NCBI RefSeq assembly: GCF_000407185.1
Contig: NZ_KE136482.1
Location: forward strand, 868,001 to 932,000
DNA length: 64,000 nucleotides
Direction of reading: 5' to 3'
From: Enterococcus malodoratus ATCC 43197
GTDB taxonomy: Bacteria > Bacillota > Bacilli > Lactobacillales > Enterococcaceae
A model generated the notes under the pieces. The model searched no databases and was not told where the DNA came from. It was given only the letters and a program-made list of their open reading frames with translations. Positions 15,182 to 23,354 of the stretch are shown piece by piece. Position numbers and translations under genes: made by a program. How positions within the stretch are numbered: the first letter of the stretch is position 1; every line of letters begins with the position of its first letter.

Positions 15182-15342
15182 AGAGAAAACTACCTACAAT
15201 TTCAATGGCCCAAAACCAACATTTTATTATGGCCCTTGACAATTATTGTATAGAAAAAGGCTTGATTGGTGCTATTTAGCAAATAGCTCGTACTAACAAA
15301 ATGACTAAAAATCTATTTGGCAATACCAACTAACTGAATAGC

Positions 15343-15383
15343 AAATCCCCCTGCGTTCTATTTTCGATCGCAGGGGGATTTTT
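15343..15383. terminator. Bidirectional terminator-like hairpin
   Basis: 13-bp perfect stem AAATCCCCCTGCG / CGCAGGGGGATTT with a 13-nt loop and TTTTT on the plus side. It lies between the IS21 element and the end of the interrupted EIIC gene, which it probably terminates on the minus strand. Confidence 0.75.
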
Positions 15384-15483
15384 GCTTGATATACTTTTAG
15401 AAAACTTAGAAGAACATTCCAAAACGATTGCTCTCCCCATCTTAAGAGAAGGAAATTCGTTCCAAATAAATTTTTCGTTCTTC

Positions 15484-16564
15484 CTATGAAATTTCATTCA
15501 CAGCGGCTTCTTCTTGTTCTAATTCACTCGCAACAACTTCTTCCTGAACCGCTTGATTGTCTAGGGCTTTGAAAAATGGAAAGTAAATTCCCATAGAAAG
15601 CAATGTAGCAGCAATCTCATAAATCCCAAATGACAGACTGCCTTGGACAATTCCATGAACAAGCGGCGGCAATGAGCCAGCGCCTAGAATTCCCATGGGT
15701 GCAGTAATAATTCCGAACGATATCAATAGATAGCCTAGCGAAACAATTACTAATGGCGTTAACAAAAATGGAATTAGAAGCATCACATTCAGCATTAATG
15801 GCATCCCGAAAATTACTGGTTCATTCACCCCGAATAGCCCGCTCGGAAACACGATTTTTGAAAATGCGCGGTAGCGTTTGCTCTTTGAAAAGAAGAACAT
15901 ATTTGCAACCAAGCCAATCGTTGCCCCGCTTCCACCTAAACAGGCCAAATCATAAAGACCAAAATTGATCGCATGGGGAATCACCTCGCCAGCGGAGACG
16001 GCCTCGGTGTTTACTGCAAGATAGCCTAAGAAAATCGGCATCAAAATTGGCAGTACGGTCATTGAACCATGAATACCAAAGAACCATAATAAATTGGAGA
16101 TCAAAATCAATATTAAAAATGCTGGTAATGTTGCTGTCAAAGATTGCAAAGGCTGTTGAAGCAAGGTATAGATGAAATCAGTCGCCGTTTCAAAACTGGT
16201 CAAGCTGAACAAAAGCTTGATCACCCCAAATAATAAGACGATTGCGACCGCTGGAACGAGAGAAGTAAACGACTTCGTGACCATTTCTGGAACTCCTTGC
16301 GGCATGCGGATCGTAAAATTCTTCTTAACAAAAAACCGCATGACCTGAATAGTCAATAATGAGACGAAAATCGCAACAAAGACTCCTTTTGCACCTAAGT
16401 AGCTTGTGTTCAGATACGCCAACCGCTCTTCTGGAACATCCGTAAGCGGACTAAGCATCAAAAAGCTGACAAGAGAAATCAATCCAGTTCCTAAAGCGTG
16501 CTCCTTTATCTTGAAAATATCCGAGCCGCAATAAGCGATACTAAAAGCCATATACATTCCTAAT
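15484..16564 (-). pseudogene. PTS EIIC, cellobiose/lactose type, C-terminal part split by IS
   Basis: This encodes the last 358 residues of a CelB-type EIIC membrane permease. Typical motifs are ASFLMLSPLTD-like SFLMLSPLTDVPEE, WFFGIHGSMTVLPI (substrate/translocation region) and VNEPVIFGMPL. Several TM helices are evident and the tail is acidic (EEEVVASELEQEEAA region). An open frame runs from a Met at 16614 inside the IS, but the native part starts at the target duplication (16560-16564). Joined to the fragment at 18239-18482 it gives a 439-residue protein, the normal length. It belongs with the GH1 at 18492-19856. Confidence 0.9.
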
Positions 16565-16766
16565 CCTGAATAATTCATAGATCTAATTTTTTTGGGAAAA
16601 TAACGTTTATACATCGATTTGAGTTGAATTTTCTTTTTTCAACCGGTTTGTACTTGCGAAAACAGATTTCCTTTTGTTTTTTTAACGAAGATAGGGAATC
16701 TGGAGCTGTTTTTGGGCGCACGAATCCCTTAGTGATTCCATGTCTTTTTAAAAGCTGATTGCTATT

Positions 16767-18086
16767 TTACACTTGCCAACTGAGTTGCTGGATTTTGTCC
16801 AGTAACTGATAAAACAAGTCTTGATAGACATGGGAGGAGCTCATCCGTAAAAGCAATCTACGGCCACTGCGGACTAATTTACCCGCGACCTTGAACAGGC
16901 GGAGCCGCAATGTGTCGACTTGGAATGTCGCTTCCTTTTCAGGTAGACATATGGTCTTCATGAAGTTGACCAGGTTGTAAGCCAACAGGCTTACCATCAT
17001 CCGTGCATGATTTTCCAAGAAGCTTGAGCTATCCGTCTTGTCGAAATAGAACCCATTTTTTGCTTCCTTGATGAAGTTCTCCATGGTGCCGCGTTTATGG
17101 TAAATCTGGAAGATGGTTTTCGCGGATAGTTCCTCGTGAAAATTAGTGACCACGTACTCGTGACTGAACACCAGCTGATTCGATTCCCGAGTCGATTTGA
17201 TACAGATTCGACGTTTTTGGGACCAGCTATTGGCTTGATAGAACGCGGAATAGTAGTGGACTTCCCTTTCCTCCCAGGGATGGTCGTCCCCAACCAGGAC
17301 AAAGGTTTCCGCTAGTTTTTCCACGACTTTATTTGATTTCAGGCGGATGACATAGAAACTTTCGTTGGATTCACACGTATCATAGACCTCGGGCGTCGCA
17401 AAGCCGCTGTCTCCCCGGACCAAAATATCAGTGCAGGGAAGGACTTGACGGTAATGTGTGAGCATCGGTGCCAGAAAATCTTTTACACCTTTTGACGTAT
17501 ACACATTTCCAGAACGAAGTTCTGCTTTCAGAAAGTCTCCCGTAAGGCCATCGAAGGCTACCAACGGATGATAGCCCTGTGTGCCGTAATGGGCATTGTG
17601 CTCAGTCTTTTCTTGATTCCCGAACGTATCCGAATGTGTGGAATCTAAATCGATGATCATTTGGGTATTGTTCCGTTCCATGCGGACCTTGTCCAGCATG
17701 GCTTGGTTCAGTTCCTGGAACTGTGCAATGTTCTCCTCGCTGATCCGGTCCCAGAAGCGGGATAGCGAGGCCTGGGAGGCGATGGCTTCCTTATCCAAAA
17801 CCAACCGAAAAATGGGATCTTCCTTCAAGAGATTGGCGGATGAATCTGCGGAATATCCGGCAATCAACTGGAAGAGCAGCTGTTCGAGCAGGGAGATGTT
17901 GTCATGAGTCCAATAAATACGGTCCTCATTGAAGTGGATGAATTGCTTCGCGAACGAATAAAATCCAAGCGAATTCATGAATTCCTTCACCAAGATGAGA
18001 CCGGCATCTGACGAAAGATTACCACCGGTGTTTGACACCACCATTTTAGAGTTGAATTTTACGTGTTTTTCCTGTAATGTAGCCAT
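16767..18086 (-). CDS. IS1380-family transposase
   Basis: 439 residues, the normal length. DDE-type residues are visible: Asp in MIIDLDSTHSDTFGNQ, Asp in LVRGDSGFATPEV and Glu in ENFIKEAKNGF, with the family-typical Y-rich C-terminal region. GGGG-type ribosome binding site before ATG. Its start region is covered by an inverted repeat that could hide the ribosome binding site in read-through transcripts. No frameshift or stop, so it is likely active. Confidence 0.93.
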   Translation of the reverse strand: MATLQEKHVKFNSKMVVSNTGGNLSSDAGLILVKEFMNSLGFYSFAKQFIHFNEDRIYWTHDNISLLEQLLFQLIAGYSADSSANLLKEDPIFRLVLDKEAIASQASLSRFWDRISEENIAQFQELNQAMLDKVRMERNNTQMIIDLDSTHSDTFGNQEKTEHNAHYGTQGYHPLVAFDGLTGDFLKAELRSGNVYTSKGVKDFLAPMLTHYRQVLPCTDILVRGDSGFATPEVYDTCESNESFYVIRLKSNKVVEKLAETFVLVGDDHPWEEREVHYYSAFYQANSWSQKRRICIKSTRESNQLVFSHEYVVTNFHEELSAKTIFQIYHKRGTMENFIKEAKNGFYFDKTDSSSFLENHARMMVSLLAYNLVNFMKTICLPEKEATFQVDTLRLRLFKVAGKLVRSGRRLLLRMSSSHVYQDLFYQLLDKIQQLSWQV

Positions 18087-18090
18087 TGAG

Positions 18091-18145
18091 AGAACCCCTT
18101 TCTTGGTTTAGTTTAGACACTTTAACCATAGCAGATTGGGGTTCT
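18091..18145 (-). promoter_or_regulatory. Inverted repeat covering the transposase ribosome binding site
   Basis: AGAACCCC at 18138-18145 (read on the minus strand) pairs perfectly with GGGGTTCT at 18091-18098, 39 nt apart. The second arm contains most of AAAGGGG, the ribosome binding site of the transposase. Transcripts entering from outside would contain both arms and be poorly translated, as known for IS10 and IS50. Confidence 0.5.
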
Positions 18146-18238
18146 TTTTGTACACCCAAAGGGTGCGGTAAAAGAAAAGAAGAACCGTGCGTTAATAAGC
18201 TTTTAATAGAGTTTCAGAAATTCTATGAATTATTCAGG

Positions 18239-18482
18239 CTAATAAATCAATCGTAAAATCAGGCACATAATTCAGCAGTGTCCCTAGCTGCGTACTAGTC
18301 AAAAAGTTCTGATACGGCTCCCAGCTAAAGCTGGCGATAACCGTAAAGATCGAACCTACCATAATGACACCGAGCAGCGCCATAGACCCTGTACTAACAC
18401 TCTTTAAGTAACGATTTTCAGAGATTTTGTTTGCTACAGGGATAAATCGTTTTTCCATGAAATCGATAAAAGTATTCATCAT
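18239..18482 (-). pseudogene. PTS EIIC, cellobiose/lactose type, N-terminal fragment
   Basis: The first 81 codons of the EIIC completed at 15484-16564. It starts ATGATG with AAGGAGCGAG upstream, 10 bp after the GH1 stop, so it was the second gene of a GH1-EIIC operon. The sequence MEKRFIPVANKISENRYLKS and the first TM segment (SMALLGVIMVGSIFTVIASF) are the standard EIIC start. The frame ends one codon into the IS. Confidence 0.9.
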
Positions 18483-18491
18483 TCTCGCTCC

Positions 18492-19856
18492 TTATTTATT
18501 CGACTGAATTCTGTCTTTATACCAGAAATAGCTTTCCTTAGGGATTCGACGGCATTCTTTTACATCGTCATCGGTTCGATCAACATAAATCAATCCGTAC
18601 CGCTTTTTAAACCCTTGATGCGAACTAACCAAGTCAAGCAGCGACCATGGGCAATACCCCATGACAGGATACCCTTCCTCCACTAGGCGCTCACATTGAT
18701 TGATGTGCTGCTCTAAATACTCAATTCGATAATGATCTGAGACCTTCTCTCCTTCCAGTATATCCGAAAAGGCCAATCCATTTTCAGTCACGATCATCGG
18801 CAGCTGGTACCGTTCATAGATATCACGCATTCCAACGTATAAACCTTCTGGATCAATCCCAAACTCCATCCACTCTGTCTTCTTCAAATAGGGATTATTC
18901 CCGAGTATAAATAATTCATTTCGGTAAAATGGCGGCAGCTGACTATTGTCTTCACCTTCAGCCAATGTTCGGACACAGGTGCTGCAATAGTAATTGATCC
19001 CAATGAAATCGGGGCGATTATTCGTCAATACTTCAGCGTCCTCTGCCTTCGTTTCAGGATACCATCCTTTGGTCTTTAAATAATTGCTGTAGCCGATTGG
19101 GTAGCGTCCAAAGACGGACATATCCAAGAAGCAATTCTGTAAAAAATCTTGAGCATTTCTCGCCGCTAAAATATCGTTTGGCGAGGGTGTTTCTGGATAG
19201 ATTACTTGCATGGAACAAATTGGACCAATCTTTCCATCCTTAACGATTTCGCGAAAAATCGCGAAGGTCTTTTTCTCAGCAAGTGACATGTGATAGCTCA
19301 TTTGATACATGTTCTTCATTTTTTCGTCCTGATTCGCTTCATGATTTCCATTTAAATCCGTTGCCGCACTGGCAATCAGCTGCTCATTAATGGTTCCCCA
19401 CGCTTTCACCCGATCACCGAAATGCCGAAAACAGATCTCCGCATACTTCACGAATAACTCGACACATTTTCTTGACTGCCATCCGCCAAAGTCCTCGACA
19501 TATTTCTGAGGCATTTCAAAATGATAGAGCGTCGGGAATGGGGTGATCCCATTCTCTAAACAAAGATCAATCAACCGATTATAAAAATCGATTCCTGCTG
19601 GATTTTCTTCATATCCCTCTCCCATGATACGCGTCCAATTAAACGAGAAGCGATAAAGGCTGATTCCTAACTCCTTCATCAAGAGAATATCCTCTTCTAA
19701 ATGATGATACTGATCCGAGGCCACCTTTGAATCTGTCACGCCTGCCGGTACCTTCCGTACATCTGTCGTGGCCAAGCCTTTGCCTCCTTCACCGTACCCT
19801 CCTTCCACTTGAAATGCCGAGGTCGAGGCTCCCCAGTAAAATGTTTTTTTCTCCAT
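18492..19856 (-). CDS. GH1 family 6-phospho-beta-glycosidase
   Basis: 454 residues from the ATG at 19856, which follows AAGGAG and gives the usual start (FYWGASTSAFQVEG). GH1 barrel with acid/base Glu in WGTINEQLIAS (normally NEP) and nucleophile Glu in PMIVTENGLAFSD. It hydrolyses phosphorylated beta-glycosides delivered by the PTS, in the cytoplasm. The partner EIIC immediately downstream is broken by an IS, so its substrate supply may be lost. A cre-like site lies upstream at 19893-19906 and the RpiR regulator precedes it. It is clearly paralogous to the GH1 at 46984-48402. Confidence 0.9.
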   Translation of the reverse strand: MEKKTFYWGASTSAFQVEGGYGEGGKGLATTDVRKVPAGVTDSKVASDQYHHLEEDILLMKELGISLYRFSFNWTRIMGEGYEENPAGIDFYNRLIDLCLENGITPFPTLYHFEMPQKYVEDFGGWQSRKCVELFVKYAEICFRHFGDRVKAWGTINEQLIASAATDLNGNHEANQDEKMKNMYQMSYHMSLAEKKTFAIFREIVKDGKIGPICSMQVIYPETPSPNDILAARNAQDFLQNCFLDMSVFGRYPIGYSNYLKTKGWYPETKAEDAEVLTNNRPDFIGINYYCSTCVRTLAEGEDNSQLPPFYRNELFILGNNPYLKKTEWMEFGIDPEGLYVGMRDIYERYQLPMIVTENGLAFSDILEGEKVSDHYRIEYLEQHINQCERLVEEGYPVMGYCPWSLLDLVSSHQGFKKRYGLIYVDRTDDDVKECRRIPKESYFWYKDRIQSNK

Positions 19857-19892
19857 ACGTGCATCGCTCCTTCTTATACTCAAACAATAGCA

Positions 19893-19906
19893 CGTAAGCG
19901 ATTCCA
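19893..19906 (-). promoter_or_regulatory. Cre-like site (CcpA operator)
   Basis: TGGAATCGCTTACG on the minus strand matches the TGNAANCGNWNNCA consensus except for the last base. It lies about 40 bp upstream of the GH1 start, so carbon catabolite repression of the GH1-EIIC operon is likely. Confidence 0.5.
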
Positions 19907-19918
19907 TCCTCGACGACA

Positions 19919-19956
19919 AAACAAAGCCGCCAGTTTCAAAACTAGCGGCTTTGTTT
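19919..19956 (-). terminator. Terminator after the RpiR regulator
   Basis: Long hairpin with outer arms AAACAAAGCCGC / GCGGCTTTGTTT and an inner AGTTT / AAACT stem. A TTTGTTTTG tail follows on the minus strand. Located between the regulator stop (19970) and the GH1 promoter region. Confidence 0.8.
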
Positions 19957-19969
19957 CAAAATATGAAAC

Positions 19970-20767
19970 TCACGGTAAATAAATCGTTCGCATGTAGTAA
20001 AAAATCAACAGCTCCATCACATACAGGACAGATAATCGTCCTTCAGTGTTTTCATTACGCTCTCCGCAAATGATCACCTCATCAGCACTTCGTTCAATCA
20101 TCGGAGAATTTTTAAAGGTGAAAACAATAATACGCGCGTTCGTCTTTTTCAATGCGGCGACAACCTTTTCATTAAAATAGAAAAAGCCGCCTTCCATCGA
20201 AAAGATCAACGCCAAACTGTTTGGTTGGATTTTTTCGATCGTTTCTAGCTGATCAGCCACAGTAAACCCTGTATGAATCCGTTTATCCATCATCGCCAGT
20301 CGACTCTGGAAATGCTGACTCATAAAAGCCGCAAATTCTAAGCCGAAAACAACGACATCAGGGGTTTCCGCTATCATTTGAACAACTTCCTGCAGCTTAC
20401 TTTCGGAAAGATGCTGCTGACAATACGCCAAATTACTATAAAGATTCTCGGTGAACTCCTCCATAAAATCACTCGATGGCTCGTTCGCTTTCATTGTATA
20501 TTTCTTGTCGTAATCATGAACGATTCCAATCTCAGCTTCGCATGCTGCTTTAAATTCTGTATACGTCGCAAACCCCAGCAAACGTATAAAACGTGAAATT
20601 GCTGCAGTGGAGACAAAACATTTTTCACTAAGCTCGTAAATAGTCAGTTGAGGAATCGTATTAAACGAATCTAAAATAATCTGCGCGATAAAGTAATTGT
20701 TATCCTGCTTTTTCTGATTATTGATATATCGAAGTAAGATACTTCTCACAGAATTACCCAGCTCCAT
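19970..20767 (-). CDS. RpiR-family transcriptional regulator
   Basis: 265 residues from the ATG at 20767 (GGAGTGAGGAAG upstream). The N-terminal HTH_6 domain contains TIYELSEKCFVSTAAISRFI followed by RLLGFATYTEF. The C-terminal half is a SIS sugar-phosphate-binding domain (VVVFGLEFAAFMSQHFQSRL; LALIFSMEGGFFYF), so it likely senses a sugar phosphate from the PTS. Located just upstream of the GH1-EIIC operon on the same strand. Its own promoter contains a palindrome, suggesting autoregulation. Confidence 0.88.
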   Translation of the reverse strand: MELGNSVRSILLRYINNQKKQDNNYFIAQIILDSFNTIPQLTIYELSEKCFVSTAAISRFIRLLGFATYTEFKAACEAEIGIVHDYDKKYTMKANEPSSDFMEEFTENLYSNLAYCQQHLSESKLQEVVQMIAETPDVVVFGLEFAAFMSQHFQSRLAMMDKRIHTGFTVADQLETIEKIQPNSLALIFSMEGGFFYFNEKVVAALKKTNARIIVFTFKNSPMIERSADEVIICGERNENTEGRLSVLYVMELLIFYYMRTIYLP

Positions 20768-20797
20768 CTTCCTCACTCCATTCCTATTTTTCTTTAA

Positions 20798-20826
20798 AGT
20801 ATATAATGAAACGGAAATCCGTTCAA
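20798..20826 (-). promoter_or_regulatory. Promoter of the RpiR gene with operator palindrome
   Basis: On the minus strand TTGAAC, a 17-bp spacer and TATACT form a good sigma-A promoter. The palindrome AACGGATTTCCGTT (20810-20823) overlaps the -35 box and spacer and is the best candidate operator for the RpiR protein itself. Confidence 0.6.
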
Positions 20827-21049
20827 TGTTAGGAAGATGATCACTTGGTGGATGACGGGTGGAAACAAAGAGACCTGCACCCATTTTACAGCTGCAGGTT
20901 TTGAGCTAGAAATCAGAGGATCTTCCATGCTTCTTTTCTGTGCGTAATTTTTTTTGTTATTCTTTGTAGGCTCAATTTATGAAAAGCTACGTTCTACTAA
21001 ATAATCGAATGATTCGTTTTCTTTTATTTAATAGAGTAAAATTTAATGT

Positions 21050-21087
21050 ATCAATAAAAATGGAGGATATCAATAAAAATGGAGGAT
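21050..21087 (+). repeat. 19-bp tandem duplication containing a ribosome binding site
   Basis: The unit ATCAATAAAAATGGAGGAT occurs twice head to tail, directly before the acetyltransferase ATG at 21092. Both copies carry TGGAGGAT and a start-like ATG, though only the second is correctly spaced from the real start. Confidence 0.9.
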
Positions 21088-21091
21088 ATCA

Positions 21092-21649
21092 ATGCGGGAA
21101 ATTGAAAAACTTGAAGCTGGTCTGGAGTATTATTTTTTAGATGAGGAAGTCGCCTCTAGAAAAGCGAACGCTGCCCTATTATGCCAAGAGTTCAACGCTA
21201 TTTCAGCTACAGAACCAGAAAAACAGGAACAAAAAATACGAGAGATTATTGGCTCTGCTGGTAAAAACATTTCCGTTCAACAGGGGTTCAATTGCGATAA
21301 CGGAAAAAATACTCATGTCGGAAATGATTTTCTATCAAACTACAATTTGACCATCTTAGATATCGCACCTGTGACTTTTGGTGATAATGTCATGATCGGC
21401 CCTAATGTTGATATTTACACCGTCAACCATCCCCTGACGAAAGAAGGCCGTAGAGAATATTTGGCACAAGCATCTCCAGTTAACATCGGGAATGATGTCT
21501 GGATTGGAGGAAAAGTCACGGTCATGCCTGGAGTAACCATTGGAAACAACGTAGTGATCGCTTCTGGTGCAGTCGTAACAAAGGATATCCCTGACAATAC
21601 CTTGGTCGGCGGTGTGCCAGCAAAGAAAATTAAGGATCTCGTTGATTAG
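21092..21649 (+). CDS. Maltose/galactoside O-acetyltransferase family enzyme
   Basis: 185 residues, left-handed beta-helix (hexapeptide) acetyltransferase of the Maa/LacA/NodL group. The central motif [19 protein letters not shown] and the active-site His in [13 protein letters not shown] are typical, followed by [19 protein letters not shown] and [18 protein letters not shown]. Uses acetyl-CoA to acetylate sugars, usually for detoxification of non-metabolised sugar. Normal length. It is the only plus-strand gene between the sugar operon and the SseB operon. Its ribosome binding site lies in a 19-bp tandem duplication. Confidence 0.88.
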   Translation: MREIEKLEAGLEYYFLDEEVASRKANAALLCQEFNAISATEPEKQEQKIREIIGSAGKNISVQQGFNCDNGKNTHVGNDFLSNYNLTILDIAPVTFGDNVMIGPNVDIYTVNHPLTKEGRREYLAQASPVNIGNDVWIGGKVTVMPGVTIGNNVVIASGAVVTKDIPDNTLVGGVPAKKIKDLVD

Positions 21650-21686
21650 TCGTGAAAGACTAAAACTCTGTATACTTAACTAGAAG

Positions 21687-21734
21687 AAGACTTCTGTCGA
21701 AAAAACAGAAGCTTTACGGCATAAGTCTTTTTTT
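21687..21734 (+). terminator. Terminator after the acetyltransferase
   Basis: Nested hairpins: inner CTTCTGT / ACAGAAG, or alternative outer AAGACTT / AAGTCTT followed by a run of seven T. Confidence 0.65.
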
Positions 21735-21781
21735 ACTTTTGAGACATTACTAACATATTTCACATAAGCCGTATCTGTATA

Positions 21782-22120
21782 TCACTGGCGTCGTAGGATT
21801 TTATCAAGCGTTTCAAAGCTACAGCAACAAATCCAACCAATGATTTTACCGTCACCTTCCAATTTTCGAAGAATCGTGTTGGAGGATAAGATGACTTCTG
21901 GGATCACCGCCACTGTATTCTCACTTTCCAACATATCCATTAAAACATCCAAAGTATCCACTTTGATAAGCGTTGCATCCGTGACCCTTATCTGCTCCAG
22001 ATAGTGAAGTCTTACTCGTCTGTAGGGGCATTCTGAATCTCGATTGATCAGTATTTCATTCTTTTCAAATGGGCTTATATTGTTTTTAGCTTTCAGCCAA
22101 AAGATGTGCTCTTCTTTCAC
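21782..22120 (-). pseudogene. LysR-type regulator fragment (C-terminal substrate-binding part)
   Basis: 112 codons from a GTG with only a weak AAAGG upstream. The segment DSECPYRRVRLHYLEQ and the following VDTLDVLMDMLESENTVAVI, PEVILSS pattern fit the C-terminal effector domain of LysR regulators. The N-terminal DNA-binding helix-turn-helix is absent, and a terminator lies just before it. So it is a truncated remnant; the assignment is moderately sure. Confidence 0.55.
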
Positions 22121-22148
22121 CTTTTTAACTCGAATTGAAGGATCATTG

Positions 22149-22194
22149 TAAAAAAATACGAATCCCTGAGATTTTTTTCGCAGGGGTTCGTATT
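22149..22194 (-). terminator. Terminator of the SseB operon
   Basis: 14-bp stem AATACGAATCCCTG / CAGGGGTTCGTATT (one mismatch) with a T-rich tail on the minus strand, about 55 bp after the SseB stop. Confidence 0.85.
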
Positions 22195-22250
22195 CTTTTA
22201 AACTTATATAATTCTCATCAAAACATCCAGTCTAGGAGCAGAATATTCCG

Positions 22251-22940
22251 CTATTTCTCTTGATAAACAACATACCTTGAATCATTCCCGAACATGCTCT
22301 CATCCCCTGTAAAATCGACGGGATAGGGATAGTTTTCGGCTCGAGAGATTTGCTCTACTTCTCTCCCAATCATTGGAATGATATCTTCTTGCTCAGTGTG
22401 CTGGACATTCACTAAGTAGCTGAATTCTTCCCCATTCTGCATCAAAGCCAAGGAGATTTTTTTGATCGTTGGGTGATCCTGACCGTACTGAGCGAGAAAA
22501 TCATTTAGTTTTTCCGGCCTGGTTGCTGGCAGGCCGATCTTTACCGTTGTTTCTTTCGGAATTACGTATTGTTTGGTAAAGAAGCTGCGCTCAAATTGAA
22601 CACTGTCCGATTGAAGATTTAACCAGACGAGAGAGAGTTTTGGGTTGGCTTCGATAATCTTCTTCAAGTCTTCGAAACTCATGACGGCGAAATGATCGCC
22701 TTTTTTAAATGCCGGTCTGCGAGCTTGTACATCCGTATAGATTGGCAGGACCAGCTCTCCTTCAGGTGATCTCAATACTTGCAGACTGCCATCGCTTTCC
22801 AATTCTGCGATCAATTCATCTGCTGCTCTTAACCAGCGAGAGACTTTCTTGAAGCCTTGTTCATCTCTTGGAAAATTAAAGAAGTTCGGAATTTTTTCGT
22901 TCTCTTTTTTCTCTTTGGGATTGCGCCGAAATAAACTCAT
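22251..22940 (-). CDS. SseB-family protein
   Basis: 229 residues. Two domains: an SseB N-terminal-like region (residues about 30-125: ELESDGSLQVLRSPEGELVL, HFAVMSFEDLKKI) and an SseB C-terminal-like region (IPKETTVKIGLPATRPEKL, ISLALMQNGEEFSYLVNV). SseB was named for enhanced serine sensitivity in E. coli; the molecular role is unclear. GGAGG precedes the ATG. It is the last gene in a minus-strand run of five genes (24754-25296 downwards), most of unknown function, ending at a terminator. Confidence 0.7.
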   Translation of the reverse strand: MSLFRRNPKEKKENEKIPNFFNFPRDEQGFKKVSRWLRAADELIAELESDGSLQVLRSPEGELVLPIYTDVQARRPAFKKGDHFAVMSFEDLKKIIEANPKLSLVWLNLQSDSVQFERSFFTKQYVIPKETTVKIGLPATRPEKLNDFLAQYGQDHPTIKKISLALMQNGEEFSYLVNVQHTEQEDIIPMIGREVEQISRAENYPYPVDFTGDESMFGNDSRYVVYQEK

Positions 22941-22967
22941 CTCACTTACCTCCTAAAAATTCTTAGC

Positions 22968-23339
22968 CTACACTTCATAGGAACCATAAACTAGGGTTAA
23001 TATGCCTGTATGTTCTGGATAATGCTCATTGAAAAATGGCACTAGGACTTGCTCCACGGTCCGCTGCTCTGCCTGTCGGTAGGCTCCCTCTTGTTCAAGT
23101 AACCCTTGAAGCGACAAAGTAAACGCACCTTCGATCATTTGACCATGCATCTCTAAAATGTAGCTGGCCCAAGCCGACCCTTCATGCCAAGAGACCCAGT
23201 AATAATCATTTTGATGAAAATCGGCTAGATTCAACCGGTACTTGCCCCAACCAAATCCCCATAATTTTTTTGACTCCTCAACGATCTTTTTCAGTTCTGC
23301 TGCAGAATCAATTTGCTTCACTGTTTTTTCTATCTTCAT
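22968..23339 (-). CDS. Hypothetical protein (123 aa) in the SseB operon
   Basis: Starts at the ATG at 23339 behind CAGGAGTATCTTG. A soluble protein rich in aromatic residues: KKLWGFGWGKYRLNLADFHQ and NDYYWVSWHEGSAWASYILE. No TM segment or signal peptide. It lies 15 bp after the 269-residue membrane gene and 27 bp before sseB, so it is translated from the same message. No domain recognised. Confidence 0.55.
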   Translation of the reverse strand: MKIEKTVKQIDSAAELKKIVEESKKLWGFGWGKYRLNLADFHQNDYYWVSWHEGSAWASYILEMHGQMIEGAFTLSLQGLLEQEGAYRQAEQRTVEQVLVPFFNEHYPEHTGILTLVYGSYEV

Positions 23340-23354
23340 CAAGATACTCCTGCT

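Larger units (their letters stand above)
13080..15241 (+). mobile_element. IS21-family insertion sequence
   Basis: About 2.16 kb with istA and istB in the usual overlapping order. The ends match as inverted repeats with internal repeated blocks: left TGTAAAGGGCCACGATAAAA and, read in reverse, right TGTCAAGGGCCATAATAAAA. The second blocks (AAAGGGCCATCGAAAATGTA and TTTGGGCCATTGAAATTGTA) are also related, the multi-copy end repeats typical of IS21. I could not find an identical target duplication at the two junctions, so the element may have recombined. Confidence 0.9.
16565..18238 (-). mobile_element. IS1380-family insertion sequence inside a PTS EIIC gene
   Basis: 1674 bp. Terminal inverted repeats of about 17 bp (CCTGAATAATTCATAGA at both ends), one transposase gene, and a 5-bp direct target duplication CTAAT at 16560-16564 and 18239-18243. 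Removing the element plus one copy of the duplication rejoins the EIIC frame as Asp-Leu-Leu-Gly-Met-Tyr. The clean ends and undamaged target suggest a recent insertion. Confidence 0.93.

Noticed and set aside
13060-15260. Target duplication of the IS21 element
   Set aside because: Flanks (GGATAT and ATTATT) do not match in any length of 4 to 8 bases.
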